A program made the translations under genes and the position numbers. Positions 27,387 to 35,469 of a stretch of 64,000 nt of DNA are shown piece after piece (position 1 is the first letter of the stretch; each line of letters starts with the position of its first letter). Below the pieces are notes generated by a model. The model saw only the letters and a list, made by a program, of their open reading frames with translations, did no database searches and was not told where the DNA came from. The DNA is taken from assembly GCA_022402445.1 (NCBI GenBank), contig JAKRSF010000008.1, positions 579,410 to 643,409 of the forward strand. The letters run 5' to 3'. Source of the DNA: Cyanobacteriota bacterium (GTDB lineage: Bacteria > Cyanobacteriota > Cyanobacteriia > CACIAM-69d).

Positions 27387-28037
27387 ATGGCCGCCGACAC
27401 CCCCGTCCATCCGTCCAGTCCGCCCAGCGTAGCGATAGGCAGCCTTGGTTTTATGGCCTCTTCCCCCCCCACCGGCAACCGTTTGAGGAATTGGGCGATC
27501 GCGATCGCGGCGATCATCCTGAGTGCAGCCCTAGCCCTGGGGTTGCGGACCGACGCGCGGGGCACCTCCTTGACGGCCCTGGCGGCGGCGGCGGTGCCCT
27601 TTGACGAAGCCCTCGCCAATGGCAAGCCCACCCTGGTGGAGTTCTATGCGGATTGGTGTACCACCTGTCAGGCCATGGCGGCGGATATGCAGAGCCTGAA
27701 GGGGGACTATGGCGATCGTGTCAATTTTTCCATGCTCAATGTGGATAACGGCAAATGGCTGCCGGAAATCCTGAGCTATCGGGTTGATGGCATTCCCCAC
27801 TTTGTCTACCTCGATGCCCAGGGCCAAACCCAGGGGGAGGCGATCGGTGAGCAGCCGCGATCGGTCCTGGCGGCGAACCTGGCGGCGTTGATTGCCCAGC
27901 AGGTGCCCTTGCCCTATCCGTCCGGGGCGGCGGGTACCGTGTCGGACTTTAATCCCACCCTGATGCCGGGGGCTGATCACGGCGATCGCGGCGATGATCC
28001 CCGCCTCCATGGGGCGCAGGTCCAGGGCGCTTCCTAG
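27387..28037 (+). CDS. txlA: Thioredoxin-like membrane protein TxlA/HCF164 type
   Basis: A membrane-anchored thioredoxin of 216 residues. An N-terminal transmembrane helix (AIAIAAIILSAALALGL, about 36-52) is followed by a thioredoxin fold with the active site WCTTC and the cis-Pro motif GIPHF. The C-terminal DDPRLHG tail matches cyanobacterial TxlA and plant HCF164, which reduce apoproteins on the lumenal side of the thylakoid, notably for cytochrome b6f assembly. ATG 27387 or ATG 27453 (22 residues later, just before the membrane helix) could be the start. It is divergent from the NIL-ferredoxin operon. The role is inferred from the family. Confidence 0.88.
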   Translation: MAADTPVHPSSPPSVAIGSLGFMASSPPTGNRLRNWAIAIAAIILSAALALGLRTDARGTSLTALAAAAVPFDEALANGKPTLVEFYADWCTTCQAMAADMQSLKGDYGDRVNFSMLNVDNGKWLPEILSYRVDGIPHFVYLDAQGQTQGEAIGEQPRSVLAANLAALIAQQVPLPYPSGAAGTVSDFNPTLMPGADHGDRGDDPRLHGAQVQGAS

Positions 28038-28099
28038 ATCGATCAATCAATCCTGCCCTTCAGCGTACCGAATTCCCCACCCGTCCCCCCGCGATCGCC

Positions 28100-28573
28100 A
28101 TGGCCAAGGATCGGCACCCCAAATCCCAGCGCGTCTTTGAACAATCGATCTACATCCAGGCCAGCGCCACCGCCGTGGAACGGTGCCTAACGGATCTCGA
28201 TCTCATGCACCGTTGGCTCAATCCCGCCGTGCGCTGCGATCCCGTGGGCACCTGGGGGACAGACCTGGGCGATCGCAGCCGCTTCATCCTCAAGCTGCCC
28301 CTGGAACCGGCCTTGAATAATCAGGTGGTTGAACGGGAGCCGGGGAAAATTGTCTGGGCGTTCACGGGCTTTTTTCGGGGCTGCGATCGCTGGGAATGTG
28401 TGCCGGACGGGGCGGGGACGCTGCTGCTGAACCGCTTTGCCTTTGAAATCCCCAATCCCCTGGTGGCGTGGGGGTTTGATCGGGTGGCCGCTGGCTGGGT
28501 CAAGGGGGATATGGAAGCCCAGTTGCGGCGGCTCAAGCGCGTGGCGGAGGAGGTTTATTATTTGCAGACGTGA
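28100..28573 (+). CDS. SRPBCC (START-like) family protein
   Basis: 157 residues with the polyketide cyclase/START-like fold. FEQSIYIQASATAVERCL is the typical first strand and helix, followed by RWLNP, a GDRSRFIL strand, and a long C-terminal helix (WVKGDMEAQLRRLKR). Such proteins bind hydrophobic ligands in a deep pocket; the ligand cannot be told from sequence. ATG 28100. Its stop codon overlaps a possible GTG start of the Tab2-like gene, so the two are probably cotranscribed. Confidence 0.8.
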   Translation: MAKDRHPKSQRVFEQSIYIQASATAVERCLTDLDLMHRWLNPAVRCDPVGTWGTDLGDRSRFILKLPLEPALNNQVVEREPGKIVWAFTGFFRGCDRWECVPDGAGTLLLNRFAFEIPNPLVAWGFDRVAAGWVKGDMEAQLRRLKRVAEEVYYLQT

Positions 28574-28584
28574 TTGGGGATCCC

Positions 28585-29472
28585 ATGGAACAGCATGAGT
28601 CAACGGCGGCCCAACCATCGGCCCCCGGCGATCGCGGCGTGTGGGAGGTGGACTGCGGGCGACGGCCGGTGAGCGATCGCGCGGGGCAGCCCCTGTGGGA
28701 GTGGGTGGCGTGCGATCGCGCGGGCACGTTTGTCCATCGTCAGGTGGCTCCCCAGGGGGACGTGAATCCGGCTTGGATCCGGGGGCAAATTATCGCGGCG
28801 GCGGGGCCGGATGGGGTTTTGCCAAAGGAATTGGTGCTGTTTCGGCCCGAGGCCCTGGGGCTGGTGGCGGCGGCGGCGACGGAGCTGGGCATTGCCGTGC
28901 GCGGATCTCGCCAGACCCCGACCCTGAAGGCGTGGCTGCGGCACCACTACCAACAACATCCCCTGCGCGATCGCGACACCGGCGGCCCCTACGATCCCTT
29001 GGCCCTGGTCCAGCGGCCCCCCCTGCCGATCGCGGCGACGTTGCAGGGGCAGCGGTGGCGGTTTGCGGCCCTGCCCGCCGGGGAGTTTGAACCCCTGTGG
29101 CGCGATCGCCCGGTGCCGCTCAAGTCCCTGCCCGCTGCCCATTCGCCCCTGGCCCTGGGGTTGGCGTCGGATCTGCCGCTGCCGGGGATCGTCATTGATG
29201 CGGGGCGATCGGCCATGCCCCTGGCCCGCTGGCTGTGGCAGCAGGAGCCCTTTGCGGTGCAGTTCATGCTCGGCCAGCCCGATGGGGCCATTCTGGAGGC
29301 GGGTCTGGGCGATCGCTGGGTCCTGGCCACCAGTGCGGATGCGGAGGTGCGCGCCGCCGGTCACACGTTTGAAAACCGCAAGCGCATGGCCCGGGGGCTC
29401 CATTTCCTATTAATTCGCCCGGACGAGAGCGATCGCACCCACACGGCCCTCTGGCTCCTCAAGGGGGATTGA
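28585..29472 (+). CDS. Tab2/Atab2 family RNA-binding protein
   Basis: About 295 residues of the Tab2/Atab2 family (DUF1092). In algae and plants these bind RNA and promote translation of photosystem I (and II) reaction-centre mRNAs. Matching features are VWEVDCGRRPVSDRAGQPLW near the N-terminus, VNPAWIRGQI, LPKELVLFRPEALGL, and the C-terminal ENRKRMARGLHFLLIRP. ATG 28585 is used; a GTG at 28570 overlapping the previous stop would add five residues. Cyanobacterial members are thought to act in photosystem gene expression, but their targets are not well defined. Confidence 0.85.
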   Translation: MEQHESTAAQPSAPGDRGVWEVDCGRRPVSDRAGQPLWEWVACDRAGTFVHRQVAPQGDVNPAWIRGQIIAAAGPDGVLPKELVLFRPEALGLVAAAATELGIAVRGSRQTPTLKAWLRHHYQQHPLRDRDTGGPYDPLALVQRPPLPIAATLQGQRWRFAALPAGEFEPLWRDRPVPLKSLPAAHSPLALGLASDLPLPGIVIDAGRSAMPLARWLWQQEPFAVQFMLGQPDGAILEAGLGDRWVLATSADAEVRAAGHTFENRKRMARGLHFLLIRPDESDRTHTALWLLKGD

Positions 29473-29513
29473 GCCGTTCCCTAACAGGGCCAGCCCTCGG
29501 TCAGTTCAGTAAG

Positions 29514-30140
29514 CTATGGTTTGGGGGCTGAGGGTGGGGCAATGGCTTGAAAACTCCACTCGCTGACCTGATCTCGCAGTGGAAAATCCGCATTGAAGGG
29601 ATTATATAGAACCGTATCCTGATGGATATTCCAACTGCTGTCGGGGGGAATCTCGCTGATGGAATCGGGGCAGGTTTCAATGGTGGCAGTCAAGGTTTCC
29701 TGCTTAACAATTTGCCCAGTTTTAGCGGCCACTAGTTTGACCTCTGCGGAGCGTTCGGTTCGGGGGACGGTGCCGCTGAGGCTCCCCGTGTAGCTACAGT
29801 CTTCGAGGCTTTTGCGGGGTTGGAAATTGACGCAGAGTACCAATTGGGTGTCCTGGACCGCGCTGGCTTCGGGGAAACGGCCACTGACGAATCGTTGATC
29901 GAATTGCTGTACTTCTTGATTGAAGACGAAGCCGGCAACGGTTGGTTTTTCGGAGGCGCTGGCATCGTAGGCAACCGCGTCAGGGACGGCTTGGCCATTG
30001 CAGGCGGCCATCAGGGGCAGCATGGCTTTGGACTGGTCGCAGCCTAGCAGGGCGGGGGGCAGGGCGAGGGCTAGGGGAACAATTGCGGCCCAGCGTAGCC
30101 GAGGGCGCTGGCCTGGAGAAACTGGCTTGGATGGTGACAT
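29514..30140 (-). CDS. Putative lipoprotein, unknown
   Basis: About 208 residues. The N-terminus is basic, followed by a hydrophobic helix and the lipobox-like LLGC (cleavage before Cys near residue 32), so it is probably lipid-anchored in the periplasm. The mature part has several cysteines (ACNGQ, LCVNF, DCSYTG, TCPDS) that could pair. The extracytoplasmic part looks beta-rich. I recognise no family. ATG 30140 is chosen because it begins the signal peptide; the open frame upstream to 30287 overlaps the flotillin-like gene and is unlikely to be translated. Confidence 0.7.
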   Translation of the reverse strand: MSPSKPVSPGQRPRLRWAAIVPLALALPPALLGCDQSKAMLPLMAACNGQAVPDAVAYDASASEKPTVAGFVFNQEVQQFDQRFVSGRFPEASAVQDTQLVLCVNFQPRKSLEDCSYTGSLSGTVPRTERSAEVKLVAAKTGQIVKQETLTATIETCPDSISEIPPDSSWNIHQDTVLYNPFNADFPLRDQVSEWSFQAIAPPSAPKP

Positions 30141-30268
30141 GGGGATGATGTGAAAAAGTGGGGCTGTTCTATACCCTGAAAAAACCGAAGAACGGATCTG
30201 AAAAGGTCTGAAATGTAGGGGAAAATTGTCCTCCTCTACGGATCTGATCTGAAATTTGGCGGCGTGTC

Positions 30269-31831
30269 CTAGTCCTCCTGGAGCCATGCGGTGACGGCGG
30301 CGGTGGAGATACGGATGAAGGGGTTGGAGAGCACCGTGGCGATCGCTTCTTGGCCGCCTGCTTTGAGGGCACGCTTGAGCTGTTTCTTGAATTTTGGGCT
30401 CGCGGCGATCGCTTCTTGCAAGAGGGGTTCGAGGTCCGCGCGATCAGTGCCCATGGCGGATGCGCCGGTGAAGAGGGTTTGGAGGCGATCGCGCAATTCC
30501 TCCGGTTTGGCCGTGCGCCCGTCCGTCAGATCGTGGTCCAAAATCGTCGGCGCGATCGCGGCGGCCAACGCCGGAGCCGTCTCAGGATTCGGGGGCGCAT
30601 CACTGCCCAGCCAGCGGGCAAAGGCCGCCGGGAGATCAATGCCCGTGGCGTGGCGCAACTGCTCCGACAAGGACGCCACCCGCGCCGCCGCACTGTCGCT
30701 GGCCCCGTCGATCACCGTCACATTCTGCACCGTCACCTCCGGCACCGTGGACACCAGCGCCTGCAGAAGCACATCGAGTTTTTGGAACAGGAAAATTTCC
30801 CGCGCGCTTGGTCCCGCCGATGCCCAGGATTTGGCCAGCTCCTCAATCCCCGCCGCCTGGGCGCGACCGTCTTCGACAATGCTGGCGGCGTCCCCCTTGG
30901 CCTTGGCGATCGCCTGTTTACAAGCCGCCTCCGCCGGGGCCACCACGTCCGCCTGGAGCTGTTGGCGCACCTGATCAATGCGGGCCTGCTGCACTTCCAA
31001 TTCCGCGCTCACCTTAGCCACCTGGGCTCCCACCTGGGCTTGCGCCTCCGCGACGAGGGCTTGGCGCATGGTTAGGGCATCTTGCAGCCGCCGCTCCGCC
31101 TCCGCCCGCGCGATCGCCTCCTCCGTTTCAATGCGTTTGAGGGCCGTGCGTTTTTCATTTTCCGCCGCCTTAATTTTCGACTCCGCCCGGTTCCGCGCCT
31201 CGGCAATGCGCGCATCCCGCAGCAGTTCCGCCTGCTGTTTACGGCCAATGGAATCGAGGTATTTTACGTCGTCGGAAATGTTTTGAATTTGCAGGTTATC
31301 AAGCACCAGCCCCAGCTTTTCTAGATCATCTTCCGCCTCATCCAATAAACTGCGGGCAAAGGCGATTTTGTCTTCGTTCACCTGTTCCGGCGTCAGGCTC
31401 GCCAAAACCCCCCGCAAATTTCCCTCTAGGGTTTCCCTAGCTAGCTGCTCCACCTCTTGGCGGGTTTTGCCCAGGAGCCGTTCAATTGCGTTATGGATCG
31501 TCGGTTCTTCCCCGGCAATTTTAATATTGGCGACCCCTTCTACGGACAGGGGAATGCCCCCTTTGGAATAGGCATTGATCACCTTCAATTCGATGATCGT
31601 ATTGGTCAAATCCATGCGAAAGGCCCGCTCCAGCAGGGGCACCCGCAGGCTTTTTCCCCCCTTGACGAGGCGATATCCAACCGTGCGGCCCGATTCCAAT
31701 TCCCGCTTGGGTCCGGCAAAGATCAAGACTTCACTGGGCTCGCAAATGTAGAGCAAATTGCGAACGATTAAATTGATGGCAAACACGCTCAGGCCGGTGG
31801 CCGAAAGCAGGGCAATGAGGATTCCAACCAC
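30269..31831 (-). CDS. SPFH/flotillin-like membrane protein (second copy)
   Basis: 520 residues. An N-terminal membrane segment (LIALLSATGLSVFAINLIV) precedes an SPFH domain (about 30-200) with YSKGGIPLSVEGVANIKI, RETLEGNLRGVLASLTPEQVNED cut by helices, and DVKYLDSIGRKQ. A long Ala/Glu/Arg/Gln coiled coil follows (about 210-330), then a C-terminal part with VPEVTVQNVTVIDG. Flotillin-like proteins organise membrane microdomains. It starts with GTG six bases after the stop of the first flotillin-like gene, so it is the third gene of the nfeD-flotillin-flotillin operon. The two copies are clearly paralogous. The last 60 residues, with a helical KKQLKRALKAGG segment, are peculiar to this copy. 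Confidence 0.88.
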   Translation of the reverse strand: MVGILIALLSATGLSVFAINLIVRNLLYICEPSEVLIFAGPKRELESGRTVGYRLVKGGKSLRVPLLERAFRMDLTNTIIELKVINAYSKGGIPLSVEGVANIKIAGEEPTIHNAIERLLGKTRQEVEQLARETLEGNLRGVLASLTPEQVNEDKIAFARSLLDEAEDDLEKLGLVLDNLQIQNISDDVKYLDSIGRKQQAELLRDARIAEARNRAESKIKAAENEKRTALKRIETEEAIARAEAERRLQDALTMRQALVAEAQAQVGAQVAKVSAELEVQQARIDQVRQQLQADVVAPAEAACKQAIAKAKGDAASIVEDGRAQAAGIEELAKSWASAGPSAREIFLFQKLDVLLQALVSTVPEVTVQNVTVIDGASDSAAARVASLSEQLRHATGIDLPAAFARWLGSDAPPNPETAPALAAAIAPTILDHDLTDGRTAKPEELRDRLQTLFTGASAMGTDRADLEPLLQEAIAASPKFKKQLKRALKAGGQEAIATVLSNPFIRISTAAVTAWLQED

Positions 31832-31837
31832 GATGTA

Positions 31838-33295
31838 CTAAACCTCCTCGGATTCGGGGGACTGGGTGGGTGCGGCGGGGCTGAGAACTGTTTCGGCAAC
31901 GGTCGGGGACTGGAGGGCGATCGGCGTGCGACCCCCCATGAGGCTCACCTGCAAAATCTGTTCCGCCTGGGTGAGGAAATCGCGGGCCACGGCGGGATAG
32001 GCGGTCAATAGGCCGGAGAGGGTTTTGCCGTCGCCGCGATCGATCGCGTTGATCTGCTTGAGCTTGAGCCGTTCTGGGACGCGGGCCGCCTGGTGCAAAA
32101 CCGTTTCGAGCTGCTGGAGGGCAAAGAGTTCGGCGGCGCTGTCGCCGGTGTCGCGCCAGACCTTGGCGAGGAGATCATTGACGGTGGCGGCGGCCTTGGC
32201 GTTTTCCGTGAAGCTGGCGGCGGCCCCCCGGGCGAGGGATTCGCGGGCCTGCCGCTGGGCGTCGGCGGGCAGCACTTGCTCCACCTCTAGGCGCAACCGT
32301 TCCAGTTCGGCGCGGATGGTTTGCAGTTCCTTTTCGGCGCGGGCGCGGGCGGCATCGGCGGCGGCTTTGGTGCGTTCCTCCTGCGATCGCGTTTCCTGAT
32401 CGAGGGTGGCTTTGATTTCCCGCAGGGCGTTTTGGCGCTGTTGGATTAAAGTTTTGGCTTGGGTTTGGGCCACCTCCGCCTGGCGATCGCAGTCCGATTC
32501 CACCTGTTCTGCCTCGGCGATCGCGTCGGATTCCGCAATTTCCGCATCCCGCAGGACCACCGCAATCTGCTTGCGGCCAATGGAATCGAGGTAGTCCACG
32601 TTGTCAGAAACGCTCTGGATTTTGAGGGTATCTAAATGGAGGCCCAATTTCGCCAAATCGTCGGACACATCATTGGCGATGCGATCGGCAAATTCTAGGC
32701 GATCTTCGTTCAACTGTTCCGGCGTGAGGGTGGCGACGACGCCGCGCAAATTCCCCTCTAAGGTTTCCCGGGCGACCCGGCGAATTTCCTTCGGATCGCG
32801 ATCTAAAAACCGTTCGATCGCGTTGCGCACAATGATCGGATCGCTGGAGATTTTGACATTGGCGATCGCCTGAATATCCAGGGGCGTTCCCCCTCTCGCG
32901 TAGGCATTTTTCACCTCGACGGACACGGGCATGGTGCGCATGTCCATGGATTTGACCGTTTCGAGGATGGGAATGCAGTAGGTTTGGCCGCCGAATTCGA
33001 CCCGGTAGCCCACCCGCCGCCCATCGATCACCTGCTGACGGCCCGAGACAATCAGGATTTTGTTGGGATCGCAGATGCGGATGACGGCATTGAGCAGCCA
33101 AATGATCGCCGCCGCCCCCACGAGGGGAACGAAGACAGCGATCGCGGTGCCGACGGCGGATCCAGAGGCTTGGGCCAGGAGGGGGGCCGCTGGCGGGGCG
33201 GGGGCAAGGCTGATGCTGGTTTCCGCGATCGCCGCCTCCGGGGCGAGGTGAATCCGGGGGGCGAGGGCCGTATGGCTGGGGGCAAGGTCATTCAT
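31838..33295 (-). CDS. SPFH/flotillin-like membrane protein (first copy)
   Basis: About 485 residues. A hydrophobic segment (GTAIAVFVPLVGAAAIIWLL, about 50-70) is followed by an SPFH domain with ARGGTPLDIQAIANVKI, RRVARETLEGNLRGV and NVDYLDSIGRKQ. A long Gln/Glu/Ala coiled coil spans about 220-350. It aligns along its whole SPFH and coiled-coil part with the next gene downstream. ATG 33295 is chosen over an upstream GTG at 33304. It sits between an NfeD-like gene and the second copy; NfeD-type proteins are the usual genomic partners of flotillins. Likely role: oligomeric scaffold of membrane domains. Confidence 0.88.
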   Translation of the reverse strand: MNDLAPSHTALAPRIHLAPEAAIAETSISLAPAPPAAPLLAQASGSAVGTAIAVFVPLVGAAAIIWLLNAVIRICDPNKILIVSGRQQVIDGRRVGYRVEFGGQTYCIPILETVKSMDMRTMPVSVEVKNAYARGGTPLDIQAIANVKISSDPIIVRNAIERFLDRDPKEIRRVARETLEGNLRGVVATLTPEQLNEDRLEFADRIANDVSDDLAKLGLHLDTLKIQSVSDNVDYLDSIGRKQIAVVLRDAEIAESDAIAEAEQVESDCDRQAEVAQTQAKTLIQQRQNALREIKATLDQETRSQEERTKAAADAARARAEKELQTIRAELERLRLEVEQVLPADAQRQARESLARGAAASFTENAKAAATVNDLLAKVWRDTGDSAAELFALQQLETVLHQAARVPERLKLKQINAIDRGDGKTLSGLLTAYPAVARDFLTQAEQILQVSLMGGRTPIALQSPTVAETVLSPAAPTQSPESEEV

Positions 33296-33357
33296 AGGGC
33301 GCACTGAAGTTTAGCGAAGGTTTCAAAGCCGGTCAGAAACAGGAAAACATCGGGACT

Positions 33358-34041
33358 TTAGGGGGTGCGATCGCGATCGCCCGGATCTGAGGCCACCCAG
33401 GCCCGCCCCCCTTCAAGGGCAATGACAAAGACGCGATCGCCCGGTTGAAACGGTCGCTCCTCGCGGGTGATGGCCTGCACCGCCACCGGAGAGCCCCGCA
33501 CCACCAAACGCACCTTGCCGCGACTGGACGCATCAAAGGGCAACTCCACCACCCCCGCCGCCCCGATCCAATCCTCCGGGCGCAGGAGGCTATCGCTGTC
33601 CCCTTGCAGTTGTAGCCACGCCAAAATCCAGGTGGCCGCCGTGCCGATCGCCGTGCCCGTCCCCACGGCCCACAGCAGCGCAAATCCGGGCGAAAGGGAC
33701 GGTTGCAGCCACTCCAACAGCAGCCCCATCAGGCCAAAAAAGCACAGGCCAAAGGTCCAAAACCGCCACCGCAAAAAGGGCAGCCACGGAAACCGCGATC
33801 GCGATCGACGACCCCTAGGCCGCTGGGCATCGAGATCCCCGTCGGTGAGCCCCGGCGGCCCATCGCCCTCGTCGCCCGCGCCAGCCCCAGCGCCCCCGTC
33901 GGCACCCCCCTGGGCAAAATCCAGCAGGCCCTGGGCATCCCAGTCATCGCCCGCGATGTTCGCCCCATCGAGCCCTCCGAGGGACGCCAACAGCACGAAA
34001 ATGCCGCCCCCCACTAATCCGGCCACATACAGTAGCGTCAC
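33358..34041 (-). CDS. NfeD-like membrane protein with OB-fold tail
   Basis: 227 residues, starting at GTG 34041. An N-terminal transmembrane helix (LLYVAGLVGGGIFVLLASL), an acidic Gly/Asp-rich linker, then two more helices (RFWTFGLCFFGLMGLLLEWL and a Gly/Thr/Ala-rich one), and a C-terminal beta domain (about 155-220) with GAAGVVELPFD, GKVRLVVRG and FQPGDRVFVI that fits the NfeD OB fold. It is the first gene of the flotillin operon. One copy of the island-flanking direct repeat lies 50 bp upstream of its start, in its promoter region. Confidence 0.8.
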   Translation of the reverse strand: MTLLYVAGLVGGGIFVLLASLGGLDGANIAGDDWDAQGLLDFAQGGADGGAGAGAGDEGDGPPGLTDGDLDAQRPRGRRSRSRFPWLPFLRWRFWTFGLCFFGLMGLLLEWLQPSLSPGFALLWAVGTGTAIGTAATWILAWLQLQGDSDSLLRPEDWIGAAGVVELPFDASSRGKVRLVVRGSPVAVQAITREERPFQPGDRVFVIALEGGRAWVASDPGDRDRTP

Positions 34042-34091
34042 CGTAGTTTCGTCCTCCCGCGTCGGCTCCGCGATCGCTGCTGACCCGTTGC

Positions 34092-34147
34092 CAGCCTAGC
34101 AAGGGGCCTTTGGGGGCCATGGGATTTTGCGGCAAACCTTAACTATT
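34092..34147. repeat. Left direct repeat bounding the island
   Basis: A 56-bp sequence repeated in the same orientation at 39527-39582 with three mismatches. The first 28 bp (34092-34119) are identical between the copies, and so is a block beginning ATTTTGCGGCAAACC. Weaker similarity continues about 15-20 bp outward on the left side. It lies just upstream of the NfeD-like gene. It marks the left edge of an AT-richer segment in which I see no HIP1 site, so it may be an attachment-site duplication or a recombination substrate. Confidence 0.85.
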
Positions 34148-34198
34148 GGCATGGGGAGCACGGGGCGTATGGTCTTAACCACAGAACGAGTCTGGACT

Positions 34199-35080
34199 TC
34201 AGGACGGTGCTCCAGGGGTGCGGTCGCGCTCTGCCTGTTCCCTTTCGGCTTTGTCTAGCTCCTCTTCTCGGCGCTTTTTTTTGCGCTTTTCATCATCTTC
34301 TATGACTGCTCCAATTTGGGCATTGAGTTTCTCGAATAATTCTTCCAAGACATTTGTTTTCTGGACGCAGGTACTTTTCTCAGGTGATGCATCAGTGAGA
34401 CTAAAGCCTCTAACTGCGCTCCCGCTCTCTTCAAGCACTTCAAGAAAGGATTGTATGTCACGCAAAGAATCTACCACCTGTGGCACCTGCTTGGCGAGTC
34501 CTCCAGTAGACATGGCGGTTAGGATTGTAATTGCGTCTATGATCTTAATCGACCATAAAAAGGCAGATTTTCCTAACTGACTAAAGCCCGATCCAGAATC
34601 GTAGTCAGGCCGTATTAGTTGATTGGTTGATCTTCTGATGCCGTTAAGCTCACCAAGTATGTTTTTTTGTTCAAGCTCAAGAGCAGCAGTTTCTTCAGAG
34701 GTAATGTCAGGAATTATGGTGTCATGGGAACTAAAAATAGCGCTACCTGTATCAACCACCAAGCTGGGTGGGGGCTGATTAGGGGGTTCGATGGAAAAAT
34801 TTCTTTCCCTTACGGTTATCGGAACAGCCACGGTAGAGGAGCCTGAGCTAAGACCCAAGATTTCGCGAGTTTCATCAAGAAGACTTGAAAGATCTTGAAG
34901 TTTAGCAATTCCCAAGTCGCAATCATCGATAAGCTGCTCGATCAGTCCCGCTAATTCTCCTATGCCCGTGCTCCCAAGATTTTGAGCAAGATCTAACGAT
35001 GACTCAGCCAGGTCCATCAGGATCAGAGTCTGACGGAGTAACCCCTCAATTACTTCCAGCAATTTCTTGTGATTGGACAT
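34199..35080 (-). CDS. Island gene 5: helical protein, unknown
   Basis: 293 residues, start ATG 35080. Residues 4-76 form a helical domain that aligns without gaps with the whole 73-residue product of the preceding gene: shared residues include AE (25-26), AQxL (32-35), QLxD (49-52), C54, G57, ExR (70-72) and G76. The middle is polar and Ser/Pro-rich; residues about 135-215 contain a weakly hydrophobic helix (FLWSIKIIDAITILTAM); the C-terminus is a highly charged Lys/Arg/Glu helix. No known family or catalytic motif. It is last in the five-gene island operon, 14 bp after the small helical gene. Possibly an effector or adaptor of the ATPase; that is inference. Confidence 0.7.
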   Translation of the reverse strand: MSNHKKLLEVIEGLLRQTLILMDLAESSLDLAQNLGSTGIGELAGLIEQLIDDCDLGIAKLQDLSSLLDETREILGLSSGSSTVAVPITVRERNFSIEPPNQPPPSLVVDTGSAIFSSHDTIIPDITSEETAALELEQKNILGELNGIRRSTNQLIRPDYDSGSGFSQLGKSAFLWSIKIIDAITILTAMSTGGLAKQVPQVVDSLRDIQSFLEVLEESGSAVRGFSLTDASPEKSTCVQKTNVLEELFEKLNAQIGAVIEDDEKRKKKRREEELDKAEREQAERDRTPGAPS

Positions 35081-35094
35081 GAGAGTTTAGAGTG

Positions 35095-35316
35095 TCAACC
35101 GACTAGATCTCGCATTTCCTCTGCAATATCTTGAGCTTTTTCATAGGTTTTTAAACCTTCTGTGCACAGATCATCTAGCTGCTGAATTTTTCTGGGAAGT
35201 GTATCAAGCTCGGCTGAAGGTAGCTGCTGAGCTTCGACGCGCAGTTCTTCGGCAATTTCCAGGACGATTTGCATGGTCTTTAGAAAATCATCAACGAGAG
35301 GGAGTATCTGATTCAT
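35095..35316 (-). CDS. Island gene 4: small helical protein, unknown
   Basis: 73 residues from ATG 35316 (MNQILPLVDDF). Predicted almost entirely helical, with heptad-like Leu/Ile spacing and many acidic residues. It equals the N-terminal domain of the next gene: 19 identities over 70 ungapped positions by my hand alignment, plus many conservative ones. A longer open frame upstream to 35367 would add 17 hydrophobic residues and is not needed for the alignment. No known family. A small stand-alone helical protein beside a larger one with the same domain suggests heterodimer partners or a cognate/inhibitor pair. Confidence 0.65.
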   Translation of the reverse strand: MNQILPLVDDFLKTMQIVLEIAEELRVEAQQLPSAELDTLPRKIQQLDDLCTEGLKTYEKAQDIAEEMRDLVG

Positions 35317-35469
35317 GGTATTGGGATGGAAAAGGATTGGCAAACCAATTGCCGTGTACAATAACACAATTACAATTCGAGAGCAACTAAAATTAAGTTA
35401 GTCTTTGGAGTTTTATACTGCTGACATTCAGGTTAGGCAAACAGGAAAGTTGATCTTTGATCGCAGGTT

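Noticed and set aside
26333..27604. Plus-strand frame of 423 codons
   Set aside because: Antisense to the four-TM protein and NIL-ferredoxin genes, both well supported; composition is that of a shadow frame.
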